64,000 bases of DNA from Vibrio rhodolitus (GTDB taxonomy: Bacteria; Pseudomonadota; Gammaproteobacteria; Enterobacterales; Vibrionaceae). Position numbers and translations under genes: made by a program. Positions within the stretch are counted from its first letter, which is position 1, and each line of letters starts with the position of its first letter. Positions 53,836 to 63,585 of the stretch are shown piece by piece. The stretch covers positions 186,001-250,000 of the forward strand of contig NZ_QLYZ01000001.1 in NCBI RefSeq assembly GCF_003350325.1, written 5' to 3'. The notes under the pieces were generated by a model, which was given only the letters and a program-made list of their open reading frames with translations, ran no database searches and was not told where the DNA came from.

Positions 53836-54993
53836 TTATACTGTCATTGCCAGTTTATGCTCTTCGCTTGGCTCATCGGCAAAGGTTTGGCGAATATGCA
53901 TCATCTCATCGAGATTGTTGAGTAGTACCTCAACACAAAGTGGATCAAACAGTGAGCCAGACTTTTGTTTAATAAAGCTCACAACTTCCTCTACGCTCCA
54001 CGGCTCCTTATAAGGGCGTTTTGTCAGAAGAGCATCAAAAACATCAGCAAGGGTGACGATACGTGCTTCTAATGGGATATGAGCGTGTGCTAGCCCATCC
54101 GGATGACCTGTGCCGTCGAATGCTTCATGATGATGGCGAATAATATTTTTTAGGAAGGTCACTTCCTCGGAAGGAATATTGGTGAGGTCTGCCATGCTGA
54201 CGACATTAGTAATGATTTCTTCGCCATAAATGGTGTGCTGATTCATCACCGCTCTTTCTTGTGGTGTAAATGTGTTTGTGCTGAATAAGATTTCATCTGG
54301 AATCCGGTACTTGCCAATATCGTGGAAGGGAGCGTAGCACTTAATCCGATGAATAAACTGAGTGGTGATCTCTGGTTTATATCGAGTCAGTAACCTTGCT
54401 AAAGCTTCACTGTAGCGACCAATGCGCACCAAATGCTGAGCGGTTTCCGGATCGCGTTCATGTCCGATTTTCAAGGCGATGGTCAGCAGCTTATTAAAGT
54501 GGCTCTGGCGTTCAAAAACCATAATCTTCAAGGTCGCGATGATATGTGCGACATAAAAGAAATCTTTCTTTACTTGTTCACTTTGAAATAGGTTAGGAGT
54601 TTTTGAGTTAAAAAAGACAATGCCTATCACCTTATCGCGATGCACCACTGGGTAAGCAAGGCTGCTGAGGTAACCCGACTCTTTGAGCATCTGAATATGG
54701 CGGGTTTCCGGTAGTTTGTTTAAGTTATCGATAATGCGGTACTGAGATTGCGAAATAATTTGGTCGATACTAGAACCTTGGCGAATCGCGATCTCTTCAA
54801 ATTCGAGTGGAATTTCATCTCTAGTGATATCTTCTGTGTGGTAAGTCGACAAGCTGTTGCCATCAATGACCACCAAAGAGACGCGACCCAAACATGGGTA
54901 ACTTGTTCTAACGTACTCAAAGATATCTTTGGTTAGGGAGGTAAACTTTTTATTTCTATTCGCGATTAAATCTAACTTATGAAAATCCAGCAT
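53836..54993 (-). CDS. GAF-HD-GYP phosphodiesterase
   Basis: 385 residues. A GAF-like domain (about 15-155) precedes the HD-GYP domain (about 165-350) with H187, H224-D225 (FHDIGKYR), K228, H253 and the triple HHH at 287-289 (RHHHEAFDGTG). The GYP motif reads G-H-P (GTGHPDGL), a Tyr-to-His change. Metal ligands appear intact, so c-di-GMP hydrolysis is likely but altered activity possible. The GAF domain may sense a small ligand. Single gene. Confidence 0.88.
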   Translation of the reverse strand: MLDFHKLDLIANRNKKFTSLTKDIFEYVRTSYPCLGRVSLVVIDGNSLSTYHTEDITRDEIPLEFEEIAIRQGSSIDQIISQSQYRIIDNLNKLPETRHIQMLKESGYLSSLAYPVVHRDKVIGIVFFNSKTPNLFQSEQVKKDFFYVAHIIATLKIMVFERQSHFNKLLTIALKIGHERDPETAQHLVRIGRYSEALARLLTRYKPEITTQFIHRIKCYAPFHDIGKYRIPDEILFSTNTFTPQERAVMNQHTIYGEEIITNVVSMADLTNIPSEEVTFLKNIIRHHHEAFDGTGHPDGLAHAHIPLEARIVTLADVFDALLTKRPYKEPWSVEEVVSFIKQKSGSLFDPLCVEVLLNNLDEMMHIRQTFADEPSEEHKLAMTV

Positions 54994-55378
54994 CGATGGC
55001 TCCGGAGCGATGATTGCTTTGGCTTAAGTCAAAAAGGCAGAGCGTCGGGTGCTAAACATTCGGGTTCGCAACCTACTGCACTGCAATAGCCTTTATCAGT
55101 GTTTTTTATATGGTTATTACTCTAGCTATGTTAAATATACTGGTCAATATTGTTGCAATTGATAGGTTTAAAAGTGTTACATCGACATGAAATTAGTCGA
55201 TTTTTTGGCATGACAGAAGTTTGAAGTACTTTCGTGCAGATAACGAAACAACGATGAGGGTAGGGGGAATATGAGGAAGTCGCGAATCGAGAGGTACAAA
55301 AAAAGCGACCAATGGTCGCTTTTTATATTTATACGTTAACAGATGGGTAATCCCAAACTGTGTTACGGATAAACTAAA
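54994..55378. other. 385-bp spacer between HD-GYP and csp genes, with csp terminator
   Basis: No gene supported. It contains the HD-GYP promoter on the minus strand (AT-rich 55085-55150 is beyond its start) and, at 55300-55324, a perfect 11-bp hairpin (arms 55300-55310 and 55314-55324) with T runs in both directions, which ends the csp transcript on the minus strand. Confidence 0.8.
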
Positions 55379-55591
55379 TTATAGAGCTACAACGTTAGCA
55401 GCTTGAGGACCTTTTTGGCCTTGTTCTACTTCGAAGCTAACTTTTTGGCCTTCAGAAAGAGTTTTGAAGCCTTCAGAAACGATTGAACGGAAGTGAACGA
55501 ATACGTCTGCGCCGCCGTTGTCTTGAGAAATGAAACCAAAACCTTTAGTTTCGTTGAACCATTTTACTGAACCAGTCATTTTGTTAGACAT
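55379..55591 (-). CDS. CspA-family cold-shock protein
   Basis: 70 residues, one cold-shock domain. RNP1-like KGFGFISQ and RNP2-like VFVHF are intact. Binds RNA and single-stranded DNA, melting structures. The long, structured leader (about 160 nt) from the promoter at 55760-55787 is typical of cold-induced csp mRNAs, suggesting thermal control of translation. Which Csp paralogue it is cannot be said. Confidence 0.95.
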   Translation of the reverse strand: MSNKMTGSVKWFNETKGFGFISQDNGGADVFVHFRSIVSEGFKTLSEGQKVSFEVEQGQKGPQAANVVAL

Positions 55592-55759
55592 GATAGATAC
55601 CTATATAAATTTGTAATGTATAAAAGCTGATGGCAAAAGCTATTGTATTGATTTTCTAGATAAGCAATCGCAGGAGCTAAACGATAGGTATCGAAAGATG
55701 ACTGAGAGAACACTTTTTCTAAATCTTTATAAATAGCTCGTATCCGATGAGCCGCGAAC

Positions 55760-55787
55760 ACTATACACTCAACAGCAAGAATAACAA
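55760..55787 (-). promoter_or_regulatory. csp promoter with ~160-nt leader
   Basis: Minus strand TTGTTA (55787-55782), 16-bp spacer, TATAGT (55765-55760). Transcription from about 55753 gives a 160-nt 5' leader before the csp ATG at 55591, close to the 159-nt leader of E. coli cspA. The rest of the 55592-56050 spacer holds the promoter of the diguanylate cyclase on the other strand. Confidence 0.6.
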
Positions 55788-56050
55788 ACGTTATTTTTCA
55801 CTTTCTTGGTTTTCTTACCAAAATCGTATGTTCTGTCACCTTTAGTCGAGTTTTTTGACTAAAAATCAATCCGTTATTATGTGAATTGATGAGCTAGTAA
55901 GATAGCTAGTGTTTGCACGAGTATAGTTGTAATAAAAAATTAACCCAATAAAACAGAGTGTTATGGGAGACTGTTTCTTACACACTTGTTGCATAAGTGA
56001 AACAAGTATTAGGGAATCAGTGTTGTGTAACAAGGAAATTGCGGTTAGCT

Positions 56051-57367
56051 ATGGCTTTACATTACACCAAGGTGTCAACTTCATCAGCGACGGTAGAAAT
56101 TCGAAGTTTACTACTGATGTTGGTGGTTGTTTTTGCGGTCAACACGCCGATTGGAATGATTAAAAACGAGCGCGTCGACACCCTTGCTAAACAGCTTTAT
56201 GTAGTAGAAGAGACGTACAAACTGAGAAAGAGTTTGGTGAGCAGCTATCTCTCCTTGTCAGATTCGACCATAGCAAAGCACTACTTTACTAACCCGCACT
56301 TGTTTACCGACACCGTTGCTCATTTGATGCAAGAGCAGAGTTTACTTTCCTCGATTACGATCGTTTCGACTCAGCCGGCAAAGCGTTTTCGCTACTCACA
56401 ACATATCCAATTTTACAATGAGTTCTACCACAACCTTTCCAACCGAGATATGACCCAGAGTGTATTTCGCCCTGACCTCGACTTGTTTACCGAAATCGCA
56501 CCTATTTTTGATGCTGACCACTTAGTTGGCTATTTGGTGATTGAAGTTAACCTCAGCAAATTTTCTGAAAACATGCGTGACAATATGGTGATGCTCAGTA
56601 GTGATGGTTATGTCTATTCCAGCACAAAGCCCGGTATTAATGCGTTTGAATCGCTGCCAATGCAATACAGTGGGCTGGTAGAGCAAATTGAACGGATACA
56701 AAGAGCGTCAGGGAAAATTGAAGTCGGCGATTATACTGGCGTATACCGGCGCAGTATATCGGTCAACAATCAGACTACTTATTTAATTAAGCTGGTGGCT
56801 GATGATGAACTTATTCCACGTTACATATACTTGGTAATGGTGCTATCTGCCTTAACCATAGGGGTAAGTTACTTTCTGTATAAAACACGCCGAGACAAAC
56901 AAGAGTTAAGTAAGATCACCTATGTTGACGAGCTTTCTGGGCTACATAATCGACACTACTTAAACAAGCTGCTGAATAGCTCACTCAATCCGAATCAGTA
57001 TTATGTCGGCATCTTCGACATTGACCATTTTAAGTCGGTGAACGATAAGTTTGGGCATGATATTGGCGATCAGGTCATCAAACGTGTCGCAGGTGTGATA
57101 CGCAGTCGCATCCGATTTAGTGACTATGCTTTTCGCATGGGAGGAGAGGAGTTTTTGGTGGTGATAAAAACCGACTCAACAGATGTAGCAAAACGCATTT
57201 TTGAGCGTATACGTCGTGATATTGAAACGATTGATAGCCAGCCTAAGGTGACCGTTTCTGCAGGTGTTTGCCCTTTATCTTGTAACCTTGCTCAGGCGAT
57301 AAAACTAGCTGACACACGTTTGTATAGCGCCAAGAATCAAGGGCGAAATCAGGTTTGCACCGAATAA
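56051..57367 (+). CDS. Membrane diguanylate cyclase with extracytoplasmic sensor
   Basis: 438 residues. TM1 (about 19-36), a periplasmic region (about 40-255) resembling a dCache/PAS-like sensor, TM2 (about 258-277), and a GGDEF domain (about 285-436) with G-G-E-E-F at 364-368. The allosteric I-site R-x-x-D is present (R355-F-S-D358). Active c-di-GMP synthase by sequence. The start is uncertain: ATG 56051 has its AAGGA 15 bases upstream; TTG at 56039 is an alternative. Confidence 0.9.
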   Translation: MALHYTKVSTSSATVEIRSLLLMLVVVFAVNTPIGMIKNERVDTLAKQLYVVEETYKLRKSLVSSYLSLSDSTIAKHYFTNPHLFTDTVAHLMQEQSLLSSITIVSTQPAKRFRYSQHIQFYNEFYHNLSNRDMTQSVFRPDLDLFTEIAPIFDADHLVGYLVIEVNLSKFSENMRDNMVMLSSDGYVYSSTKPGINAFESLPMQYSGLVEQIERIQRASGKIEVGDYTGVYRRSISVNNQTTYLIKLVADDELIPRYIYLVMVLSALTIGVSYFLYKTRRDKQELSKITYVDELSGLHNRHYLNKLLNSSLNPNQYYVGIFDIDHFKSVNDKFGHDIGDQVIKRVAGVIRSRIRFSDYAFRMGGEEFLVVIKTDSTDVAKRIFERIRRDIETIDSQPKVTVSAGVCPLSCNLAQAIKLADTRLYSAKNQGRNQVCTE

Positions 57368-57393
57368 ATAAAGCCAGCTAGGCTGGCTTTATT
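57367..57393. terminator. Bidirectional terminator between diguanylate cyclase and tcyP
   Basis: A 12-bp perfect stem (57367-57378 with 57382-57393) with a TAG loop; it starts at the last base of the cyclase stop codon. Serves both convergent genes. Confidence 0.82.
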
Positions 57394-57431
57394 GACGTTA
57401 AGAAAGGGCAGTGTTGACCACCTAGCTTTAG

Positions 57432-58802
57432 CTAAGCCGCTTCGGTGCTTGGTTCTACCTTGTCTTTATTTTGTAGGATGCGGCTAGTTAGCGTGCCAGC
57501 AGTCATTGAACCTGAAACATTCAGGGCGGTTCTTGCCATATCGATAAGTGGTTCAATGGAAATTAATAGCGCTGCGATAGTAACTGGCAACCCCATAGCC
57601 GGGAGTACAATCAACGCAGCAAACGTTGCGCCGCCGCCAACGCCCGCGATACCAAACGAGCTCACCGTAATGATAGCCACCAATGACACGATAAAGTGCA
57701 GATCAAGCGGATTGACGCCTACGGTTGGTGCCACCATCACTGCCAGCATCGCAGGGTAGATACCCGCACATCCATTTTGACCAATGGTCGCACCAAAAGA
57801 TGCTGATAAGTTAGCAATGGCGGGAGGGACACCGAGTTTGGTGATCTGAGCTTCTACGTTTAGTGGGATAGTTGCTGCCGAGCTTCGTGATGAGAACGCA
57901 AAGGTAAGCACTGGCCAAATGCGGCTAAAGTAAGTTTTCGGGCTGATACCAACTAAAGAAACCAAGAGCGCATGTACGAGGAACATTGCACCAATCGCCA
58001 TGTATGAAGCGACGATAAAGCCAAGTAACTTGATGATGTCAGCTGGGCTTGATGATGCTACAACCTTGGTCATTAATGCCGCGATGCCGTAAGGTGTCAG
58101 CGCCATGATCATCTTAACCAGACGCATAACGACCGCTTGAATCGCTTCAACAAAGCTGCGGATTGGCGCTTCGAGATCTTGCTTTTCAAGCATCACTTTG
58201 CGAGCAGCGATACCGACAAGTACACCGAAGATCACGACTGCGATAATGGATGTCGAGCGCGCACCGGTTAGATCGGCGAAAGGGTTGCTTGGCATAAAGC
58301 TCAGCAGCATTTGTGGAATGCTTAAATCGCTGACTGTTGAAGCGCGTGATTGCAAATCCGCAAGGCGAGCGGTTTCACGTGCACCTTCGGTTAACCCTTC
58401 TGCAGATAGCCCAAGTGTCGTGGTAACCGCGATACCGATTAATGCCGCAATCGCCGTGGTGAGAAGCAAGATTGAAATGGTTACCGTGGAAATTTTGCCT
58501 AGTGAGCCACCTTTTTCGAGTTTGACTACGGCTGCGATCATTGAGACCAAAACCAAAGGCATAATGATCATCTTAAGCAGGTTGACGTACCCCTGACCGA
58601 CGATATCCACCCACTCGAGAGTTTGCGAAATAATCTGGCTTTGTTGGCTAAAAGCCAGCTGTAACGCAAAACCAAATGTACTACCCAGGATCAGTCCCCA
58701 CAATACCGAACGTGAGAGTGGACCTTGTTTGCTTTGCTGACGGTACAAGATAAAGAGCATACCGATAAAAATCGCAAGCGAAGCGAAAACCGCTAAAGAC
58801 AT
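57432..58802 (-). CDS. tcyP: L-cystine symporter TcyP
   Basis: 456 residues, DAACS-fold symporter. It aligns by eye with E. coli TcyP/YdjN across most of its length: NIVGQGYVNLL-like start, MIIMPLVLVSMI, FMPSNPFADLTGA, AFSSRSSAATIPLNVEAQ, SFGATIGQNGCAGIYPAM and LNVSGSMTAGTLTS. It imports cystine, coupled to a cation gradient. Single gene with its promoter in 58803-58998. Confidence 0.92.
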   Translation of the reverse strand: MSLAVFASLAIFIGMLFILYRQQSKQGPLSRSVLWGLILGSTFGFALQLAFSQQSQIISQTLEWVDIVGQGYVNLLKMIIMPLVLVSMIAAVVKLEKGGSLGKISTVTISILLLTTAIAALIGIAVTTTLGLSAEGLTEGARETARLADLQSRASTVSDLSIPQMLLSFMPSNPFADLTGARSTSIIAVVIFGVLVGIAARKVMLEKQDLEAPIRSFVEAIQAVVMRLVKMIMALTPYGIAALMTKVVASSSPADIIKLLGFIVASYMAIGAMFLVHALLVSLVGISPKTYFSRIWPVLTFAFSSRSSAATIPLNVEAQITKLGVPPAIANLSASFGATIGQNGCAGIYPAMLAVMVAPTVGVNPLDLHFIVSLVAIITVSSFGIAGVGGGATFAALIVLPAMGLPVTIAALLISIEPLIDMARTALNVSGSMTAGTLTSRILQNKDKVEPSTEAA

Positions 58803-58998
58803 AATGAAGACCTTCTTTTATTTTCTAATGCGCAGAGGTGAAACAAATATTTGATCTGCGTCACGGTCATAAGTGGATTGCAAACTTAATCAGTTCGCAT
58901 GTCGAAATGAAATAAAAAAAGGCTATGAATTATGACGTTTAGTTCTTAAATGAAATGCTTGTCTGTAAAGTGTGCAGAAAGTGTCGAAAGAGCCACTG

Positions 58999-59676
58999 CT
59001 ATTGATATTTTTTGACCGATGCGCGGATCTCGACACTATCAAGAAATTGCACCGGGCGTGATTGTGAAGCAAAGGAAGTATACAACATACTCCTTGCAAC
59101 AAGGTCGGCAGGGATAGGGATAAAGCGAGCCAAGCGACCGATCATCAGTGGGCGCAGCAGCTTAAATATCCATTGAACAACCGCTTCATCATTGCGCGGT
59201 TTATCTCGCAGCCCAACTAAAGGACCGGGTCTAAAGAAAGAGACCGTTTCAAAGCCCATCTTTTCAAGCGCCATCTCCATCTTGCCTTTACAGCGTAAGT
59301 AGTGGGAGAGCGAACGAGGGTTCGCGCCATAACTTGAAACGACACAAAGGTGTTTTACCCCGATTAATTTCATTGTTTTGGCAACGTCACAAACCAGATG
59401 GTAATCGACTGCTTCCAGTGCCTGCTTTGAACCTGCCTGTTTTTTGGTTGTGCCGAGACAAATATAGCCTTTATCAGGGGCGGGCAGGGACTCATCCCAA
59501 TCAAGGACTCTCAGTTGCGAGTCGACCAGCGATTGCAGCTTTGGGTGAGAGAATACCAATGGTGAACGGGAGATAGAGTAGATATGGTCAATGGCATTTT
59601 CATCTAAAAGTTGCTTGATGAGCTCAGTACCCACTAAGCCAGTGGCACCCGCGATCATCACAATTTGCTGTTTCAT
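58999..59676 (-). CDS. NAD(P)-binding (atypical SDR / HTATIP2-like) protein
   Basis: 225 residues. N-terminal Rossmann motif GATGLVGTELIKQLL, then CLGTTKKQAGSKQALEAVDY and VSSYGANPRSLSHYLRCKGK (atypical YxxxK, here with Y of SHYLRCK), and FFRPGPLVGLR. Fits the YwnB/TIP30-like oxidoreductases of unknown substrate. I start at 59676 because GGAGG lies 7 bases upstream; the in-frame ATG at 59691 lies within that Shine-Dalgarno sequence. Confidence 0.85.
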   Translation of the reverse strand: MKQQIVMIAGATGLVGTELIKQLLDENAIDHIYSISRSPLVFSHPKLQSLVDSQLRVLDWDESLPAPDKGYICLGTTKKQAGSKQALEAVDYHLVCDVAKTMKLIGVKHLCVVSSYGANPRSLSHYLRCKGKMEMALEKMGFETVSFFRPGPLVGLRDKPRNDEAVVQWIFKLLRPLMIGRLARFIPIPADLVARSMLYTSFASQSRPVQFLDSVEIRASVKKYQ

Positions 59677-59992
59677 TACCAGAGCCTCCATAAAGCCGCC
59701 GATTTAGAACCCGAGATTAACAAGTAACATGCTACGCTCTTTTCAAAATAAGCCAATTTTGTTGAGCAAAACACCAACACGATCTCATTCCAGTGAGTTA
59801 AGCATTACTAAGATCAATAAAACTGCAATATTTATTCAGTTAGAGCACGAACTGAGAAGTGTTACTAGAAAAGCAACTTGAACTAGGGGTACACTCTTGG
59901 CAAATCTAAACTTTTGAACCATATATATCAATGCACTCAGTGGCTTATAGCGTTCAAGGAGAGTGATTAAATATCTCAACACAAGGAAGTTT
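59677..59992. other. Divergent spacer before the flavin reductase-cob operon
   Basis: 316 bp with no gene. I looked for a cobalamin riboswitch here; the only hint is CAGTGGC at 59938, the reverse complement of the B12-box-like GCCACTG, on the wrong strand for the cob genes. A short inverted repeat GCCAATTTTGTTGAGCAAAACACC near 59750 is unexplained. Confidence 0.5.
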
Positions 59993-60604
59993 ATGAATAT
60001 AAAAATGAGTACACTTGCCCCAACGCAAGCGTATCATCTAATGACGCAAACCATTGTACCCAGACCGGTTGCATGGGTATTGACGGAATCAGCAAAAGAG
60101 AGCTTTAACCTTGCTCCTTTTTCTTATTTCACCGCAGTGTCGAGTAATCCACCATTATTGATGTTCTCGGTAGGCAACAAACCTACAGGAGAGATGAAAG
60201 ATACAGTGCGCAATGTCTTAGAAACGGGCAAGATGGTTATCCATATCGCGAATGTCGATTTTGCAGAGCAAGTCACTCAAACCTCTGCGACATTGCCTCA
60301 TGGCGATTCTGAAGTAGAAGCGGCACAGCTTAGCTTGGAACCAATGGATGGCTTTACGTTGCCAAGAGTGGCAGGTTGTCCTATCGCTTTTGCCTGTACT
60401 TTGTATGAAGTGAAAGAGATTGGTGATGCGCCGCAAAGACTTGTCTTTGCAGAAATTGAACAAGTCTATGTCGATCCGCAAGTGATAGATGCCCGCGACG
60501 ATCGATTGCAAGTTAACGCCATGGCAGTTAACCCTCTGTGTCGACTAGGTGGCTCTGATTACGCCATGCTCGACAAAACCTTTTCCGTAGCAAGACCGAA
60601 GTAA
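59993..60604 (+). CDS. Flavin reductase-like (FMN-binding split barrel) protein
   Basis: 203 residues. Split-barrel FMN fold with the family's [34 protein letters not shown] and GKMVIHIAN. Related proteins reduce flavin or a bound substrate with NAD(P)H; the DIM6/NTAB-like group includes members of unknown role. It is the first gene before cobT (8-bp gap), so a reductive step linked to corrinoid handling is a possibility. Start at 59993 has AAGGAAG upstream; the longer in-frame start at 59963 is less likely. Confidence 0.85.
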   Translation: MNIKMSTLAPTQAYHLMTQTIVPRPVAWVLTESAKESFNLAPFSYFTAVSSNPPLLMFSVGNKPTGEMKDTVRNVLETGKMVIHIANVDFAEQVTQTSATLPHGDSEVEAAQLSLEPMDGFTLPRVAGCPIAFACTLYEVKEIGDAPQRLVFAEIEQVYVDPQVIDARDDRLQVNAMAVNPLCRLGGSDYAMLDKTFSVARPK

Positions 60605-60612
60605 GTAGTAGC

Positions 60613-61641
60613 ATGTTAGAGAAAAAATATTCAGAAGCGATCTGGCACCGTATCAATCAAAAAACTAAACCTCTGGGATCGCTTGGCAAACTTGAGCACA
60701 TTGCCCACAAATTGGCACTGATTCAAAGCCAAGGCAAAAGTGATGCTGTCACCGAAATTAAGCTAAATAAACCTGCCGTTTTAGTCTTTGCCGGCGATCA
60801 TGGAATCGCTCGTGAAGGGGTCAGCATTGCCCCGCAAGAAGTGACTCAGCAAATGGTGTACAACTTCCTTGCTGGCGGCGCAGCGATAAACTGCTTTTGC
60901 AAGGTAAACAAAGTCGATATCAAAGTTATTGATTGCGGCATCTTACAAGCGATTAAATCAGACTCTAGCCAGTTAATTGTCCAGCGCCTTGGCGATTCGA
61001 CCGAGAGCTTTGCGCAAAAGCCAGCAATGACAAAAGAACAGGTTGAGCAAGGTCTGTCTCTAGGTGAGAAGATCGTAAAACAAACGGTTGATGCAGGTTC
61101 GAACCTGATTATGTTTGGTGAGATGGGCATTGGTAACACCAGCAGTGCGGCAGCGATTTTAGCGGCATTGTCACGTCGTAGTGTGGAAAAATGTGTTGGT
61201 CTTGGTACAGGAATTAACGATCAGCAGTTACGCAAGAAACGCCAACTAGTGCAACTTGGCGTTAATCGTTGCCGTGGTCACAACGCTCAGGAGATCTTGC
61301 GTCAAGTGGGCGGTTTTGAAATCGCGCAAATGGTGGGTGCGTATCTTGGAGCAGCTAAATACAACACGCCGGTCATCGTAGATGGCTTTATTGCAACCGC
61401 TGCTGCCTATGTTGCAACTAAAATTGACCCAAGTTGTCGCGAATATATGATTTTTGCTCATCAGTCTCATGAGTCCGGTCATAAATTTATGCTGCAAGAA
61501 CTAGCCGCAACACCGCTGTTTGATCTCTCGCTTCGCCTTGGAGAAGGAACGGGCGCCGTTTTGGCTGTACCGCTATTAAAGGCAGCCGCTGAGTTTTACA
61601 ATAACATGGCTAGTTTTGAAGATGCTGGAGTAGAGATGTAA
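60613..61641 (+). CDS. cobT: Nicotinate-nucleotide:dimethylbenzimidazole phosphoribosyltransferase
   Basis: 342 residues (Salmonella 356). Conserved segments: [40 protein letters not shown] and the catalytic Glu in [16 protein letters not shown]. It makes alpha-ribazole phosphate from DMB and nicotinate mononucleotide. Its stop overlaps the cobS start (TAATG). Part of the nucleotide-loop assembly cluster used for cobinamide salvage. Confidence 0.95.
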   Translation: MLEKKYSEAIWHRINQKTKPLGSLGKLEHIAHKLALIQSQGKSDAVTEIKLNKPAVLVFAGDHGIAREGVSIAPQEVTQQMVYNFLAGGAAINCFCKVNKVDIKVIDCGILQAIKSDSSQLIVQRLGDSTESFAQKPAMTKEQVEQGLSLGEKIVKQTVDAGSNLIMFGEMGIGNTSSAAAILAALSRRSVEKCVGLGTGINDQQLRKKRQLVQLGVNRCRGHNAQEILRQVGGFEIAQMVGAYLGAAKYNTPVIVDGFIATAAAYVATKIDPSCREYMIFAHQSHESGHKFMLQELAATPLFDLSLRLGEGTGAVLAVPLLKAAAEFYNNMASFEDAGVEM

Positions 61642-62414
61642 TGCGTAAGTCCGCGCAATATCAACTCGAACTGTTTTGGCTCGCGTTAGGTTTTTTCTCT
61701 CGCGTGCCAATCCCTAAGAATACCCCTTATAGTGAAGAGCGGATGAACCAAGCTGGACGTTACTTTGGCTTGGTTGGTTTTCTTCTAGGGCTTGCGTGTG
61801 CAGGCTCTTTTTCTCTTTTCTCTTTGCTATTTCCCGTCTCTGTGTCAGTGATATTAACCATGGTCTTTAGCTTGCTCTTGACTGGGGCATTTCACGAAGA
61901 TGGTTTAACCGATATGGCGGATGGAATAGGTGGTGGAATGACGCTTGAGCGTCGCTTAACCATTATGAAAGATAGCCGTATTGGCACTTATGGCGCTGCG
62001 ACTTTGGTAATGGCGCTACTTGCCAAGTATGTACTTTTAACTGAACTTGCTTCTGTTACGCAGATGCTTGCTGTGTTGGTAGTAGCTTACACATTGAGCC
62101 GCTGTGTGGCGGCATCACTTATCTACGATATGCCGTATGTTAGCGACTTAGACAGCAGCAAGAGTAAGCCGCTTGCGAACCGCCAAACCAAAGGCGATCT
62201 CGCGGTGCTGATTGCCACTGCCGTAGTAGTAAGTTTACTGATGCCAACGGGGTTAGCAGTGATGCTATTACTCTTTGCCATCGTTTTTCGCAGCGCATTT
62301 AAAACTTGGCTAATCAAGCGCATTGGCGGTTTTACTGGTGATTGCTTAGGCGCTGCGCAGCAATTGTTCGAACTAATAAGTTACCTGATTATTCTCGCTT
62401 GGTTGATTAACTAA
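61641..62414 (+). CDS. cobS: Adenosylcobinamide-GDP ribazoletransferase (cobalamin synthase)
   Basis: 257 residues, polytopic membrane protein. Conserved acidic stretch [18 protein letters not shown] (metal-binding) and the [15 protein letters not shown] segment. Joins adenosylcobinamide-GDP and alpha-ribazole (phosphate). It lies between cobT and cobU; a 2-bp gap separates it from cobU. Confidence 0.95.
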   Translation: MRKSAQYQLELFWLALGFFSRVPIPKNTPYSEERMNQAGRYFGLVGFLLGLACAGSFSLFSLLFPVSVSVILTMVFSLLLTGAFHEDGLTDMADGIGGGMTLERRLTIMKDSRIGTYGAATLVMALLAKYVLLTELASVTQMLAVLVVAYTLSRCVAASLIYDMPYVSDLDSSKSKPLANRQTKGDLAVLIATAVVVSLLMPTGLAVMLLLFAIVFRSAFKTWLIKRIGGFTGDCLGAAQQLFELISYLIILAWLIN

Positions 62415-62416
62415 CT

Positions 62417-62944
62417 ATGACAATTCATCTTATCTTAGGCGGAGCACGCTCAGGTAAATCAAGCTACGCTGAGTCGTTGGCTCTTGGGAGTGACAAGCCT
62501 TTTCGCCATTATATTGCAACTGCGACAGTCACCGATGATGAGATGGCGCAGCGTATAGCCCATCACCAAGCAAGACGTGATGAGCATTGGCAATTGCACG
62601 AAGTTCCGCTTGAATTGAGTGCGGCACTTGCTCGCTTGTCTGACAAAGATGTGGTGCTTATTGACTGTCTAACGCTTTGGATGAGCAACGTCATTTTTGA
62701 AGGTGGTGAGACCGCATCAGAGCAAGCGATCAATCTGCGCGTTGAGGCGCTTATCGAAGCATTGCAACATTGCGCTGCGGAGGTGATTCTTGTTTCCAAT
62801 GAAGTGGGGCTTGGCGTTGTGCCGATGGGAGAAGTGTCGCGACTATTTGTCGACCATGCGGGGTGGATGAATCAAGCGCTGGCAAAAATAGCCGATCGCG
62901 TTACCTTCGTGGCAGCGGGTCTTCCACTGAGCTTAAAAGGTTAA
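62417..62944 (+). CDS. cobU: Adenosylcobinamide kinase / guanylyltransferase
   Basis: 175 residues. P-loop GGARSGKSSYAE, guanylylation region HHQARRDEHW (His acceptor), LIDCLTLWMSNVIF and LVSNEVGLGVVPMGEVSRLF are typical. It phosphorylates and guanylylates adenosylcobinamide. A cobC gene follows with a 3-bp gap. Confidence 0.95.
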   Translation: MTIHLILGGARSGKSSYAESLALGSDKPFRHYIATATVTDDEMAQRIAHHQARRDEHWQLHEVPLELSAALARLSDKDVVLIDCLTLWMSNVIFEGGETASEQAINLRVEALIEALQHCAAEVILVSNEVGLGVVPMGEVSRLFVDHAGWMNQALAKIADRVTFVAAGLPLSLKG

Positions 62945-62947
62945 GTG

Positions 62948-63565
62948 ATGCGAACAGTCAACTTTTACCTACTTCGTCATGGCAAAGTAAATGGTGAGCC
63001 TGCGCTCTATGGTCGAACAGACGTGCGCGTTGCACCGGAAAAACAGCAGGCAATATGCCAAGCGCTGTTGAAGCAAGATCTGAATATCAAGTTTGTTGTT
63101 ACTTCGCCACTGAAACGTTGCGCGGATTTGGCAGATCTTGTTAGCCAACGTTGCTCCGATTTAGCTGTGCAAACCAATCCGGGCTTTCAAGAAATAGATT
63201 TTGGCCAGTTTGACGGTGTTGCGTTTGAAGAGTTGCAGGAACAATGGCCGTTACTTGAAGCATTTTGGCAAAATCCGGCGCAACATCCTCTGCCAGAGGC
63301 AGAGCCATTGGCGCAGTTTTATCAGCGTATCTCAACTGCGTGGCAAACTTTAGTTGAGAAAGCTGAGGGCGATACTCTGCTAATCTGCCACGGGGGGACG
63401 ATTCGCATGATTCTCGCGTATGTATTAGGATTGAACTGGGCTGACGCGAAACTATTTTCAGTATTGCAGATTGGCAATCAATCACTTACCCATATTAAAA
63501 TTACTCAGTTAGATACTATTTATCCGCAAGTGTGCGCAATTGGCACACCGCTGGAAACCATCTAA
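62948..63565 (+). CDS. cobC: Alpha-ribazole phosphatase-like histidine phosphatase
   Basis: 205 residues of the histidine phosphatase superfamily. Catalytic RHG (LLRHGKVN), then SPLKRCADLA (second Arg), IDFGQFDGVAFEE with Glu, and the late His in LLICHGGTIRMI. Removes phosphate from alpha-ribazole 5'-phosphate or adenosylcobalamin phosphate. Placed in the cob operon, which supports the role over a generic phosphoglycerate-mutase-like activity. The ATG at 62948 is used rather than the GTG three bases upstream. Confidence 0.9.
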   Translation: MRTVNFYLLRHGKVNGEPALYGRTDVRVAPEKQQAICQALLKQDLNIKFVVTSPLKRCADLADLVSQRCSDLAVQTNPGFQEIDFGQFDGVAFEELQEQWPLLEAFWQNPAQHPLPEAEPLAQFYQRISTAWQTLVEKAEGDTLLICHGGTIRMILAYVLGLNWADAKLFSVLQIGNQSLTHIKITQLDTIYPQVCAIGTPLETI

Positions 63566-63585
63566 GCCTGGCTAAAGGAAAGACT

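Noticed and set aside
55576..55761. 61-codon minus ORF upstream of csp
   Set aside because: It coincides with the predicted csp promoter and 5' leader and overlaps the csp start out of frame.
59677..59992. Cobalamin riboswitch before the cob operon
   Set aside because: The only B12-box-like bases (CAGTGGC at 59938) are on the wrong strand and no aptamer core was found by eye.
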